64,000 nt of DNA from Cloacibacterium caeni_C (GTDB lineage Bacteria; Bacteroidota; Bacteroidia; Flavobacteriales; Weeksellaceae), in the NCBI GenBank assembly GCA_002422665.1, contig DITA01000047.1, positions 1 through 64,000 on the forward strand, written 5' to 3'. The notes under the pieces were generated by a model. That model made no database searches. It worked only from the letters and a program-made list of their open reading frames with translations, and was not told where the DNA came from. Of the stretch, positions 44,159 through 52,669 are shown one piece after another (within the stretch, counting starts at the first letter, position 1; each line of letters begins with the position of its first letter). A program made the translations under genes and the position numbers.

Positions 44159-44953
44159 ATGCAATTTAAAGGACAAATTCTCAAAATGTCTTCCGTTATC
44201 GGAAATCCAATTCAGTATTACCTCAATCTTTCAGGAGATTTAATTTCTATGAATCAGCTATTTGGTAAAAATTTCAACATAAAACATGTTGGTTATCAGT
44301 GTGTAGAATGTGGTAAAGATGAAAAAATCTATAGAATGGGATTTTGTAAAAAATGTTTTTTCGAAAGTCCTTATGCAAGTGATACGATTCTAAAACCAGA
44401 ACTTTCTACAGCGCATCTCGGCATTGAAGAGCGTGATTTAGAAGTAGAAAAAGAGATACAATTGCAACCGCATATTGTTTATTTGGCTTATACAGGTGAT
44501 GTAAAAGTTGGGGTAACGCGCGAAAGTCAAGTTCCGACACGTTGGATTGATCAAGGTGCGACTTTTGCCTTGCCAATTGCAAAAACCGATAACCGCTACG
44601 AAGCGGGAATGATAGAAGTAGAGCTCAAAAAACATATTGCAGATAAAACCAATTGGAGAAAAATGCTTCAAGACGACAGAGAAAGCGATGTAGATTTATT
44701 GGATTTTCGTAACCAGATTGCAGAACTTTTTCCTAAAGATTTTAAAAATTTTGCGATTGATGGTCAAGAAATGGTGCGTTTAGATTTTCCGTATGAAGCG
44801 CCTGCGAAAATTAATTCTTTCACCCTAGATTCTAAACCAGAGTTTGAAGGGGTGTTAAAAGGAATTAAAGGACAGTATTTGTATTTTAATGATGGTGATT
44901 TTATTAATGTGAGAAGCCACGAAGGTTATGTGATTGAACTTGATATTCAATGA
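44159..44953 (+). CDS. DUF2797 protein with zinc-knuckle and GIY-YIG-like region
   Basis: 264 residues, function unknown. Four Cys in two CxxC pairs (48/51 in YQCVECG and 63/66 in GFCKKC) suggest a zinc ribbon. The following YLAYTGDVKVGVTRESQVPTRW pattern (about residues 110-131, seen in parts) resembles the core of GIY-YIG nucleases, with Tyr, Gly, Lys and Arg in suitable places. The C-terminal third (SFTLDSKPEFEGVLKGIKGQYL) looks like a small beta domain. No signal peptide. The neighbours give no hint of role. Confidence 0.8.
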   Translation: MQFKGQILKMSSVIGNPIQYYLNLSGDLISMNQLFGKNFNIKHVGYQCVECGKDEKIYRMGFCKKCFFESPYASDTILKPELSTAHLGIEERDLEVEKEIQLQPHIVYLAYTGDVKVGVTRESQVPTRWIDQGATFALPIAKTDNRYEAGMIEVELKKHIADKTNWRKMLQDDRESDVDLLDFRNQIAELFPKDFKNFAIDGQEMVRLDFPYEAPAKINSFTLDSKPEFEGVLKGIKGQYLYFNDGDFINVRSHEGYVIELDIQ

Positions 44954-45028
44954 TATAACTGAATTATAAAACTTGAAATAAAATAAGAAACTGCTGTAAT
45001 CTTGTAACCCAAAAAGCTAATAACCAAA

Positions 45029-45036
45029 TACTTTTG
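45029..45036 (+). promoter_or_regulatory. -7 box touching the AsmA-like gene
   Basis: TACTTTTG fits TAnnTTTG and is only 4 nt from the ATG at 45041; a TTG at 45002-45004 is 24 bp upstream. Predicts a leaderless or nearly leaderless mRNA. Confidence 0.45.
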
Positions 45037-45040
45037 CTCT

Positions 45041-47158
45041 ATGAAGAGAGCTTTACGAATTCTATTTTCCGTTATTTTTGGGTTTGCTGTGCTTTTGGTT
45101 TCGGCAAATCTGTATTTCCATTATTGGTTGCAGCATCATTTGCCTCAGTACATCGAAAATAAATCTCCGTATCATATTCATTATCAGGATTTAAACATAG
45201 AATTTATAAGCGGAAATATTTCTGCTAGTAAAGTTAAAATTACTCCAAAACATATAAATAATCGAAAACTTTTACAGCTTAACGGAACTGTAGATTCTCT
45301 TTTTATTTCAAATCTTGGGATTTATGATGCTATTTTAAATAAGAAAATTAATGCTAAATATGTAAAACTTTTTCGTCCAAATCTTCAGATTGTTCTACCT
45401 GAAAATCAACAAGGTGATAAGAAAAATAAGCGACCTTTAATTTCTAAAAATTTGATGATTGAAGACGGCAATATTGAAATCTTAAGATTTGATAAAAGTA
45501 AATTTTTGTCGATTGAAAATTTAAGTTTAAATATTGAAAATCTGAAACTTACAGAGAAAGATGTTACCCGTAAATTGCCAATTGTTTTTGACCAATATTC
45601 TATAAAAAGTAAAGCTTTTCATTTTTATCCAGACGAAGTGTATCACATTTCTGCCACCGAAATTAATACAGAAAATGGACAAATGTCTGTTACAGATTTT
45701 TCAATGAAACCTTGGATGAGTTTTTCTGAATTTTCAAGAAAATTTCCTAGAAAATCACTTTTGGATATTTATTCTCAAAAAATGAATTTCAAAGATATTG
45801 TACTGAAGAAGAACAAGATTAGTTTGTCTGAAGTTCGGTTTTCTGAGCCTAATTTAACGGTGTATTCTTCTGAAAATCAGTATAAAAACAAATATAAGCC
45901 TTTTACTTATATTGTTGAATTACAAAATGTTTTCTTTGATAATGGAAAAGCAAAAATTATCAAAAACGGACAAAATAAGTTTTCCGTAGACAATGTGAAT
46001 GCTCATTTTGAACAATTGGTTTTAGATGAAAAAAACACCAAAAATGAATTGCCTTTTCGATATGACAATTACCAAATTTCGGGAAGAAATATTTTTTTAG
46101 ATGCTGGAAAATTCTATCAGTTGTTCATTAAGAATGCTGATTTTCAGAAAAATTCAATGGATTTAAGAGGATTGCATTTACAACCTAAGTTTACTAAAAC
46201 CCAGTTTACTTCCAAAATTTCTACCGAAAAAGATTGGTATAATGTAAAAATTGCACAAACGAGAATTACTGATTTTCATTGGAAATTAAAAGATAGCCAA
46301 CCAATAATAATTGTTGGTAATGTATTGATTAACAATTTACAAGCTCAAATTTACAGAAGTAAAAGTCCTAAAGATGATCTAACTAGAAAAAAACTTTACA
46401 GTGAATTGCTCCGTTCCATAAATTTTCCTCTTCTAGTGAAAAATTTGAATATTAGAAATTCAAATTTGGTTTATGAAGAGGATTTACCGAATGGAAATAA
46501 ACCTGGGAAACTGACTTTCAGCCAATTTAATTTAAATGCACAAAATCTCAATTCAAATAAAGGTTTCAAAAATACGGTTGTTCCGATTAAAATTCATACC
46601 CAATTTATGAATGTAGCGCCTATGAAAGTAAACTGGAGTTTTGATACGGCAAATCTTCAGGATGACTTTTCGATTTCAGGGCAAATTAATGATTTACCAG
46701 CCGAAAGTATTAACGCTTTTGTTACGCCCTATTCTCATAAAAAAGTAGAAGGAAATATTCACGAAGTGCGATTTAATTTCAAAGGAAATAGAAATGAAAT
46801 TTCTGGAAATTACACGATGAAACATGAAAATGTGAAAGTGAAAGTTTTAGATGAAAAAACTAAAAAAGAGAAGAAAGTATTGAGTGCCGTTACAAATTTA
46901 ATCGTCCGAACCAATTCTAAATCCGAAACTGAAAATGTAGTAGTTCACACCACTAGAAATCCTACGAAATCATTTTTTAATTTACTTTGGAAAGGAGTAG
47001 AAGAAGGTTTAAAGAAAACTTTGGTGGGTAAAAATGTAGAAAAAACGGAGAAAACGGTAAAACAGGTAAAGCAAAAGTTAGGTTTGCAAGATTCTGTAAA
47101 TCAAAAAGAAAAGCCTAAAAAAGAAAAAGGATTTTTTAAAAATTTATTCAAAAAATAA
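45041..47158 (+). CDS. AsmA/DUF748-like envelope protein
   Basis: 705 residues: one N-terminal membrane segment (about 7-27) and then a long beta-rich body with repeated patterns such as IEDGNIEILRFDKSK, VELQNVFFDNGKAKI and IRNSNLVYEEDLPNG, as in AsmA-type proteins that span the periplasm and are linked to lipid transport or outer-membrane assembly. The last 60 residues are a Lys-rich tail (KTEKTVKQVKQKLG, EKPKKEKGFFKNLFKK). Family assignment is by pattern, not by a strict motif. One-gene unit ended by a palindromic terminator. Confidence 0.7.
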   Translation: MKRALRILFSVIFGFAVLLVSANLYFHYWLQHHLPQYIENKSPYHIHYQDLNIEFISGNISASKVKITPKHINNRKLLQLNGTVDSLFISNLGIYDAILNKKINAKYVKLFRPNLQIVLPENQQGDKKNKRPLISKNLMIEDGNIEILRFDKSKFLSIENLSLNIENLKLTEKDVTRKLPIVFDQYSIKSKAFHFYPDEVYHISATEINTENGQMSVTDFSMKPWMSFSEFSRKFPRKSLLDIYSQKMNFKDIVLKKNKISLSEVRFSEPNLTVYSSENQYKNKYKPFTYIVELQNVFFDNGKAKIIKNGQNKFSVDNVNAHFEQLVLDEKNTKNELPFRYDNYQISGRNIFLDAGKFYQLFIKNADFQKNSMDLRGLHLQPKFTKTQFTSKISTEKDWYNVKIAQTRITDFHWKLKDSQPIIIVGNVLINNLQAQIYRSKSPKDDLTRKKLYSELLRSINFPLLVKNLNIRNSNLVYEEDLPNGNKPGKLTFSQFNLNAQNLNSNKGFKNTVVPIKIHTQFMNVAPMKVNWSFDTANLQDDFSISGQINDLPAESINAFVTPYSHKKVEGNIHEVRFNFKGNRNEISGNYTMKHENVKVKVLDEKTKKEKKVLSAVTNLIVRTNSKSETENVVVHTTRNPTKSFFNLLWKGVEEGLKKTLVGKNVEKTEKTVKQVKQKLGLQDSVNQKEKPKKEKGFFKNLFKK

Positions 47159-47186
47159 ACCGCAGAAATTTCTGCGGTTTGATTTT
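47157..47186. terminator. Palindromic terminator between converging genes
   Basis: A perfect 24-bp palindrome (arms 47157-47168 and 47169-47180) based on AACCGCAGAAA, with T-rich sequence after it. It contains the last bases of the AsmA-like stop and serves both strands. Confidence 0.7.
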
Positions 47187-47201
47187 ATGGTAGATTAGAA
47201 A

Positions 47202-49316
47202 TTATTTTTTCAATTCTTTAATTCCCATTTCATAGAGTGCAAAACTCATCAAATCTGTGTTTTCGCCGATGACTTGGTCTGTACTTCTACCAGCTCCATG
47301 TCCTGCATTTACTTCAATTCTGATTAAAGCAGGGTTGTTACAACTTTGTTTTTCTTGTAATTCTGCTCCGAATTTAAAAGAGTGCGCCGGAACTACTCTG
47401 TCATCATGATCGCTCGTAATAATCATCGTAGAAGGATAACAAACGCCTTTTCTCACATTGTGAACTGGTGAGTATGATTTCAAATATTCGAACATTTCTT
47501 TTGAATCTTCCGCTGTTCCGTAATCGAAAGACCAACCAGCTCCTGCAGTAAATTTATTGTATCTCAACATATCAAGAACACCAACTCCAGGAAAAGCTAC
47601 TTTCGCTAAATCAGGTCTCATCGTCATGGTTGCGCCCACTAATAAACCACCGTTTGAACGACCAGAAAGTGCCATAAATTCTGGCGAAGTGTAACCGTTT
47701 TTCTGTAAATATTCACCTGCAGCTATAAAATCTTCAAAAACATTTTTCTTTTGCATTTGTGTTCCAGCTACGTGCCATTTTTTACCATATTCACCGCCTC
47801 CTCTAAGATTCGGAACGGCATAAATTCCGCCGTTTTCCATCCAGATTGCATTCACTACTGAGAAATTTGGGGTTACAGAAATATTGAAACCGCCGTAACC
47901 ATATAAAATAGTTGGATTTTTGCCGTTTAGTTTAATTCCTTTTTTGTAAGAAATCATCATGGGCACTTTTGTTCCATCTTTTGAAGTGAAAAATACTTGC
48001 TCAGAAACATAATCTTCAGGATTGAATTTTACATTTGGTTTTTGGTAAATTTCAGAAGTTCCGTTTTCTACATTGAATTTATAAGTAGTTCCCGGCGTGA
48101 TATAATTGCTGAAAGAGTAATACAATTCTTTTACAGTTTCTTTGCCGCCAATATTAGAAGCAGTTCCAATTCCAGGAAGAGTGATTTCTCTGATTAATTT
48201 ACCGTTATAATCGAACTGTTTCATGTAAGAGACAGCATCTTTCATGTATTTAGCGAAGATATAACCACCACCAGTCGAAGCGCTTAACACGTTTTCGGTT
48301 TCTGGGATAACGTCTGTCCAAACAGAAGGATTTTTAATGTCAAATTTCTGCAATTTCATGTTTGGAGCATTTTTATCGGTCATGATGTAGATAAAATCTC
48401 CTTTGGTGTCTAAAACATCCGTATTGTAATCATATCCTTTTTGAATCGCAATCCATTCGGTGTTATTTTTAAGGTCTTTCACGTACAATTCATTTCCGTT
48501 GGTTGCAGTTGCAGCACTTAGAATCAAGAATCTTTCGTCATCTGAAACTCCAATGTTCATGTATCTGCGTTTGAAATTATCATCGCCGATGATATGTTTG
48601 TCTTCGGATTGCTTGGTTCCTAATTTATGGAAATAAACTTTGTGCATATCTGTTTTTACAGAAAGCTCAGAGCCTTGTACTTTTCCGTAAGTAGAGTAGA
48701 AGAAACCTTCGTCTCCCAACCAAGAAGCGCCAGAAAATTTAACATCGGTAATGGTTTCGTCTATTTTTTCTTTGGTAATAGCATTGATGATGACAATCTT
48801 TTGCCAATCACTTCCTCCTTCAGAAATATTGTAGGCAGCAAGCGTTCCTTTTTTGTTAAAAGACAAGCCAGACATAGAAGTAGTTCCTTTTTCTGAAAAT
48901 TTATTTGGGTCAAGGAAAACTTCGGTGTTGCCATTTTTATCCGTTCTGTAGAGTACAGATTGTGCTTGTAAACCGTCATTTTTGTAGAAATACGTGTAGT
49001 CTCCTTCTTTAAATGGAGCAGAAATTTTCTCGTAGTTCCAAATGTTTTTTAACTGTGCACGAATTTCTTCACGAAACGGAATTTGATTAAGATAATTTTG
49101 TGTAAAAGCCACTTCACGCTGAACCCAATCTTTAGTATCTTCAGCGCGATCGTCTTCTAACCAACGATAAGGATCTGCTACTTTAGTTCCAAAATATTCG
49201 TCCGTATGTTCTACTTTTTTGGTTTCAGGATAGTTCAATGAATTTTTCATAACTTGTGATGAGCACGAGGCAAGAAACAAACTTGCTAATGCCATAGTGA
49301 ATGTATTGATTTTCAT
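47202..49316 (-). CDS. Prolyl oligopeptidase family lipoprotein (S9A)
   Basis: Cuts peptides after proline; family members take only short peptides. 704 residues: lipoprotein signal ending LASC (Cys18), the DPYRWLEDD start of the seven-blade propeller, and the C-terminal hydrolase domain with nucleophile Ser554 in SGRSNGG, Asp in SDHDDRVVPAH and His in NAGHGAGR. The lipid anchor suggests action in the periplasm or at the cell surface. Start 63 bp from the end of the T9SS gene, with a terminator between. Confidence 0.94.
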   Translation of the reverse strand: MKINTFTMALASLFLASCSSQVMKNSLNYPETKKVEHTDEYFGTKVADPYRWLEDDRAEDTKDWVQREVAFTQNYLNQIPFREEIRAQLKNIWNYEKISAPFKEGDYTYFYKNDGLQAQSVLYRTDKNGNTEVFLDPNKFSEKGTTSMSGLSFNKKGTLAAYNISEGGSDWQKIVIINAITKEKIDETITDVKFSGASWLGDEGFFYSTYGKVQGSELSVKTDMHKVYFHKLGTKQSEDKHIIGDDNFKRRYMNIGVSDDERFLILSAATATNGNELYVKDLKNNTEWIAIQKGYDYNTDVLDTKGDFIYIMTDKNAPNMKLQKFDIKNPSVWTDVIPETENVLSASTGGGYIFAKYMKDAVSYMKQFDYNGKLIREITLPGIGTASNIGGKETVKELYYSFSNYITPGTTYKFNVENGTSEIYQKPNVKFNPEDYVSEQVFFTSKDGTKVPMMISYKKGIKLNGKNPTILYGYGGFNISVTPNFSVVNAIWMENGGIYAVPNLRGGGEYGKKWHVAGTQMQKKNVFEDFIAAGEYLQKNGYTSPEFMALSGRSNGGLLVGATMTMRPDLAKVAFPGVGVLDMLRYNKFTAGAGWSFDYGTAEDSKEMFEYLKSYSPVHNVRKGVCYPSTMIITSDHDDRVVPAHSFKFGAELQEKQSCNNPALIRIEVNAGHGAGRSTDQVIGENTDLMSFALYEMGIKELKK

Positions 49317-49332
49317 TTGTTGAGAATTTTCT

Positions 49333-49340
49333 CAAAAATA
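49333..49340 (-). promoter_or_regulatory. -7 box of the prolyl oligopeptidase gene
   Basis: TATTTTTG on the minus strand, 16 bp before the ATG, fits TAnnTTTG. Confidence 0.4.
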
Positions 49341-49343
49341 AAT

Positions 49344-49369
49344 AAAAAAACCGAAGAAGTTCTTCGGTT
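49344..49369 (-). terminator. Terminator of the T9SS-protein gene
   Basis: AACCGAAG (49349-49356) and CTTCGGTT (49362-49369) form an 8-bp stem; on the minus strand seven T follow. Confidence 0.8.
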
Positions 49370-49378
49370 GGTGTGGAA

Positions 49379-50554
49379 TTATTTTTTTTCGACTTTAAAG
49401 TTCTTAAAACCTTTATCATTTTTTATGACTAAGTAGTAAATTCCTTTAGGATAAGAGGTTATGATGATTTTATCAGTATTAGGAATACTTTGCAAAACTT
49501 TTCCAGATGAGTCCATTAAGGTTAAGTGATATTTTTCTGAGGTTTTGCTCTGTACATACACAAAATCACTACTTGGATTAGGGTAAATATTTACCGAAAG
49601 TTCTGGTTTCATAATGTCATCTGTGGCTAATCCTGAAGATGTAGCCAACCAAATTACAGAATTAATTAAAAGAGGTCTATGATTTCCTGAAGCATCTGCA
49701 AAATACCCGTCATATAAATTATCTCCAGTGTCTCCAGTTCCATCATCAGGAACGGAACTGTCTCCTAATGCGCAAACTTTTCCAGCTCCGTAAGTTGCAG
49801 TAGCAAACATTACATTGGTAGTTCCTGTGGTTGAAGCCCCTGTTTTAAAAACCAAACCTTGAACGGAAGGATTAGCGGTTTTATTAAGCGTCATACTTGC
49901 ACCCGCAGAAAACTGCATAGCACTAGGAGTTCCAGCGCTTCCATTTAAAATAGTATTAGAAGGAATATTTGCAAAATTAGTAGTAGTTTGTGAAAAACTT
50001 ACTACATCAAAGGTAATCCCGAAAGGATTGGCAACTACAGAATTGGTAGAAACTAAATCGTTCCAAATAGCTGGAGAATCCCAACCGTCACCATTTCTAT
50101 CGCTATTGTCATGGTCGGCAATCATATAAAGTCCGCCTCCGTTTTTCACGAAATTAATAATAGCGTCTTTTTCTGCCATCGTAAATTGGCTATTTGGCTC
50201 GGTAACGATAAATACTTTGTATTTACTTAAGTCTTGTACATTGTTAGCATCATTATAAGTGATTTTTCCAGAAATAGGTAATGTTTCTACGTAATATCCT
50301 TGTTTAACTAAATCAATTGCCCATGCACTTATTCCTCCGTTCCAATAAGTTTCTGAGGTAGAAGCGGTAATTCCGCTTTGTGCGGGAGTAGGAATTCTTT
50401 GTGGATTAGATTCTCCACCAGATTTAGAATCTGCATCAATTACCCAATCTGCATTTCCTGCCATTTCGGCTTTTGTAGCATCAAATAAAATTTTGATTTG
50501 GGCATTAGTTGATAAAAATACAATTAAGGTAAAAACGGATAATATTTTTTTCAT
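49379..50554 (-). CDS. Secreted protein with T9SS type A sorting domain
   Basis: 391 residues from the ATG at 50554, which starts a clean signal peptide ending in TNAQ (about 19); an upstream in-frame start would add an odd hydrophobic leader. The middle resembles DUF4350/ThuA-like Rossmann domains (KILFDATKAEMAGNADW, YKVFIVTEPNSQF, NGGGLYMIADHDN). The last 75 residues (PELSVNIYPNPSSDF to GFKNFKVEKK) are a type IX secretion sorting domain, so the protein is probably exported and surface-bound or released. Enzyme activity unknown. Confidence 0.88.
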   Translation of the reverse strand: MKKILSVFTLIVFLSTNAQIKILFDATKAEMAGNADWVIDADSKSGGESNPQRIPTPAQSGITASTSETYWNGGISAWAIDLVKQGYYVETLPISGKITYNDANNVQDLSKYKVFIVTEPNSQFTMAEKDAIINFVKNGGGLYMIADHDNSDRNGDGWDSPAIWNDLVSTNSVVANPFGITFDVVSFSQTTTNFANIPSNTILNGSAGTPSAMQFSAGASMTLNKTANPSVQGLVFKTGASTTGTTNVMFATATYGAGKVCALGDSSVPDDGTGDTGDNLYDGYFADASGNHRPLLINSVIWLATSSGLATDDIMKPELSVNIYPNPSSDFVYVQSKTSEKYHLTLMDSSGKVLQSIPNTDKIIITSYPKGIYYLVIKNDKGFKNFKVEKK

Positions 50555-50636
50555 AAATAAACTTGCTATAAAAAGGGAAGCGAAGTTAAAGATTTTCACC
50601 ACAATAGCAAATATTTTTTTAATGAAATATAACATG

Positions 50637-50663
50637 AAAAAACCTCAGCGAAAAGCTGAGGTT
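50637..50663 (-). terminator. Terminator of rplU-rpmA
   Basis: AACCTCAGC (50641-50649) and GCTGAGGTT (50655-50663) form a 9-bp stem with a 5-nt loop; six T follow on the minus strand. Confidence 0.85.
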
Positions 50664-50686
50664 TCTAAATTTTTATAACGCTTAAA

Positions 50687-50944
50687 TTATGCGTTTGGTT
50701 CTACAGATACAAAAGATCTGTTGTTTGCTTTCTTAGTAAAAACTACTTTACCGTCTACTAATGCATGCAAAGTGTGGTCTTTACCCATTCCCACGTTTTC
50801 ACCTGGGTGGTGTTGTGTACCTCTTTGTCTTACAATAATATTACCAGCAATAGCGCTTTGTCCACCGAAAATCTTCACACCTAATCTTTTAGAGTGAGAT
50901 TCTCTACCGTTTTTGGAACTACCAACTCCTTTCTTGTGTGCCAT
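50687..50944 (-). CDS. rpmA: 50S ribosomal protein bL27
   Basis: 85 residues, near the usual length. MAHKKGVGSSKNGRESHSKR is the N-terminal signature, followed by LGVKIFGGQ and IIVRQRGTQHHPG. bL27 reaches toward the peptidyl-transferase centre of the large subunit. It lies 29 bp after rplU, the classic pair. Confidence 0.98.
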   Translation of the reverse strand: MAHKKGVGSSKNGRESHSKRLGVKIFGGQSAIAGNIIVRQRGTQHHPGENVGMGKDHTLHALVDGKVVFTKKANNRSFVSVEPNA

Positions 50945-50973
50945 TTTATTTTAAGGTTTTTTGGTTTTTAAAA

Positions 50974-51402
50974 TTAATCTTCAGTGTCTTTTTTTGCAGT
51001 TTTTTTAGCAGCTGGTTTCTTAGCTGGTTTTTCTTCTGCTACTACTTCTTCAGTTGTTTCTTTTTTGGTAGCTTTTTTAGCTTTTGGAGCATCTGCACCA
51101 CCAATTGATACAATTTGAATTTGAGTTAATTGTTGTCTGTGACCATTTTTCACTTTGTAACCTTTTCTTCTTTTCTTTTTGAAAACGATTACTTTATCTG
51201 CTTGTACATGGTCTAGGATTTCTGCTTGTACAGAAACACCTTCTACAGCTGGGGCACCTACAGTGATTGCTCCGTCAATAGTAAGAAGAACTTTGTCAAA
51301 AGAAACGTTGTCTCCTTTTTCTCCTTTTAAACGGTTTACAAACAACTTTTGGTTTTGCTCAACTTTGTATTGAAGCCCTGCTATCTCTACGATTGCTAAC
51401 AT
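50974..51402 (-). CDS. rplU: 50S ribosomal protein bL21 with Lys/Ala/Glu tail
   Basis: The first ~100 residues are a standard bL21 (AIVEIAGLQYKVEQ at the start, FKKKRRKGYKVKNGHRQQ near residue 80). About 40 residues of low-complexity tail follow, made of Lys, Ala, Pro, Glu and Thr (for instance KPAKKPAAKKTAKKD), giving 142 residues against about 103 in E. coli. The tail probably lies on the ribosome surface. It heads the rplU-rpmA operon behind a two-box promoter. Confidence 0.97.
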   Translation of the reverse strand: MLAIVEIAGLQYKVEQNQKLFVNRLKGEKGDNVSFDKVLLTIDGAITVGAPAVEGVSVQAEILDHVQADKVIVFKKKRRKGYKVKNGHRQQLTQIQIVSIGGADAPKAKKATKKETTEEVVAEEKPAKKPAAKKTAKKDTED

Positions 51403-51433
51403 TGTTTATAATTTTTTTAGTTAATTCAGGGTG

Positions 51434-51466
51434 CAAAAGTAAGAAATATTTTTGAGTTATCCACAA
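51434..51466 (-). promoter_or_regulatory. Promoter of rplU-rpmA
   Basis: On the minus strand TTG (51466-51464) and TACTTTTG (51441-51434) are 22 bp apart, fitting the flavobacterial two-box consensus. The -7 box is 31 bp before the rplU start. Confidence 0.55.
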
Positions 51467-51501
51467 TAATGCTAAAATTTTTTATTTGAACTGAAAATCT
51501 G

Positions 51502-51509
51502 TACTTTTG
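51502..51509 (+). promoter_or_regulatory. -7 box of the acyltransferase gene
   Basis: TACTTTTG, 19 bp before the ATG. No TTG at a fitting distance. Confidence 0.4.
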
Positions 51510-51528
51510 AAATTACTTAATAAACTTT

Positions 51529-52641
51529 ATGAAACGAGACCTCTACATTGATTTTGCCAAAGGCTTGGCTACTCTTTCCATTATTTTTATTCATACTGCT
51601 TTTTGGAGTGGTCAACTTTATCTTCCTTCGGAAGTGAGAACGCTGAGTTTACTCATAGATGTTCCTGTGTTTTTTGCTTTAAGTGGCTTAACTTCTGGGA
51701 ATAATGTAGAGAAAACCTTGTACAGATTGCTGAAACTTCAAGTCACCTATATGATTTTCGTGACGTTCTTGTTTTTCTTGGATGGATTTATGAAACTCGG
51801 AATCTTTAATATTTTTGGAGCAGAAGGAATGCAATCTTATTACACCGTTTTCGGAACTAAATATGGTGTGCCAAATTTAGATTCAGCATTTAATTGGGAT
51901 ATGCTCGGCAATTGGTGGCTTCACAGTTATAGCAATTGTGATAGTTTTCCTGTAGTGATGGGAAGTTTCTGGTATCTTAAAGTCTATTACATCGTAACTG
52001 TTTTTGGAGTTTTAGCTTTGAAATTTTTCCCAAAACACATCAAATGGTTAATAGGAGTTTGTTTAGCGCTCACGATTTATTTCAATATTGATAATGATGT
52101 AATGAAAAACTTTGCACCATATTATCCGAGCGGACAAGTTGGTTATGTTGCTTTTTATCTTGCCATTTTCTTAATCGCCACTCAATTAAAAGGAAGAAGA
52201 ATTAAAAATGTTTTTGTTCCTGTGTTGTATGGATTGGTAGCTTTGAGTTTGGTTTTGGTTTTTTGGTATTTTGGGAACGAAGTTTTCTATAAATTCAATA
52301 AACAAAAGTTTCCGCCAAAAATTCCTTACATCGTTTGGAGTTTACTTTCTTTAGTGACGATTTTTGTACTATATAACCGATTGAAAATCACCAAAGACAA
52401 TTTCATTAACTACATTGGTAAAAACGCCATTTTCTATTATTTTGCGCAAGGAATGAGCTCTTCAGTAGTGTATTTTTTAATTCCGCCACTCAAAGACAGC
52501 ATAAATATTTGGGTTTTGATGGTGATTGTATATGTTTTGAATGTGATTTTAGCCATCCTTTTCGCAGAAGTTTTGAAGAAAATAGACGATTACGGATGGA
52601 AAATTTTAGAATTTCTAAGAAAGAAAACTGCCGAGAATTAA
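51529..52641 (+). CDS. Membrane acyltransferase (acyltransferase 3 family)
   Basis: 370 residues with about ten membrane segments. The start RDLYIDFAKGLATLSIIFIHT carries the family's conserved Asp and His (active-site His in FIHT), and FALSGLTSG follows. Family members add acetyl or other acyl groups to sugars of surface polysaccharides or peptidoglycan; the acceptor here is unknown. Divergent from rplU. miaE follows 28 bp later. Confidence 0.85.
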   Translation: MKRDLYIDFAKGLATLSIIFIHTAFWSGQLYLPSEVRTLSLLIDVPVFFALSGLTSGNNVEKTLYRLLKLQVTYMIFVTFLFFLDGFMKLGIFNIFGAEGMQSYYTVFGTKYGVPNLDSAFNWDMLGNWWLHSYSNCDSFPVVMGSFWYLKVYYIVTVFGVLALKFFPKHIKWLIGVCLALTIYFNIDNDVMKNFAPYYPSGQVGYVAFYLAIFLIATQLKGRRIKNVFVPVLYGLVALSLVLVFWYFGNEVFYKFNKQKFPPKIPYIVWSLLSLVTIFVLYNRLKITKDNFINYIGKNAIFYYFAQGMSSSVVYFLIPPLKDSINIWVLMVIVYVLNVILAILFAEVLKKIDDYGWKILEFLRKKTAEN

Positions 52642-52643
52642 TG

Positions 52644-52651
52644 TAAATTTG
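52644..52651 (+). promoter_or_regulatory. -7 box of miaE
   Basis: TAAATTTG, 18 bp before the ATG at 52670. It overlaps an in-frame TTG at 52649, which supports the later start. Confidence 0.4.
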
Positions 52652-52669
52652 CAAAAAATTAGAAATAAA

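Noticed and set aside
50555..50635. A longer start for the T9SS protein
   Set aside because: It would place a second hydrophobic stretch before a perfect signal peptide that starts at 50554.
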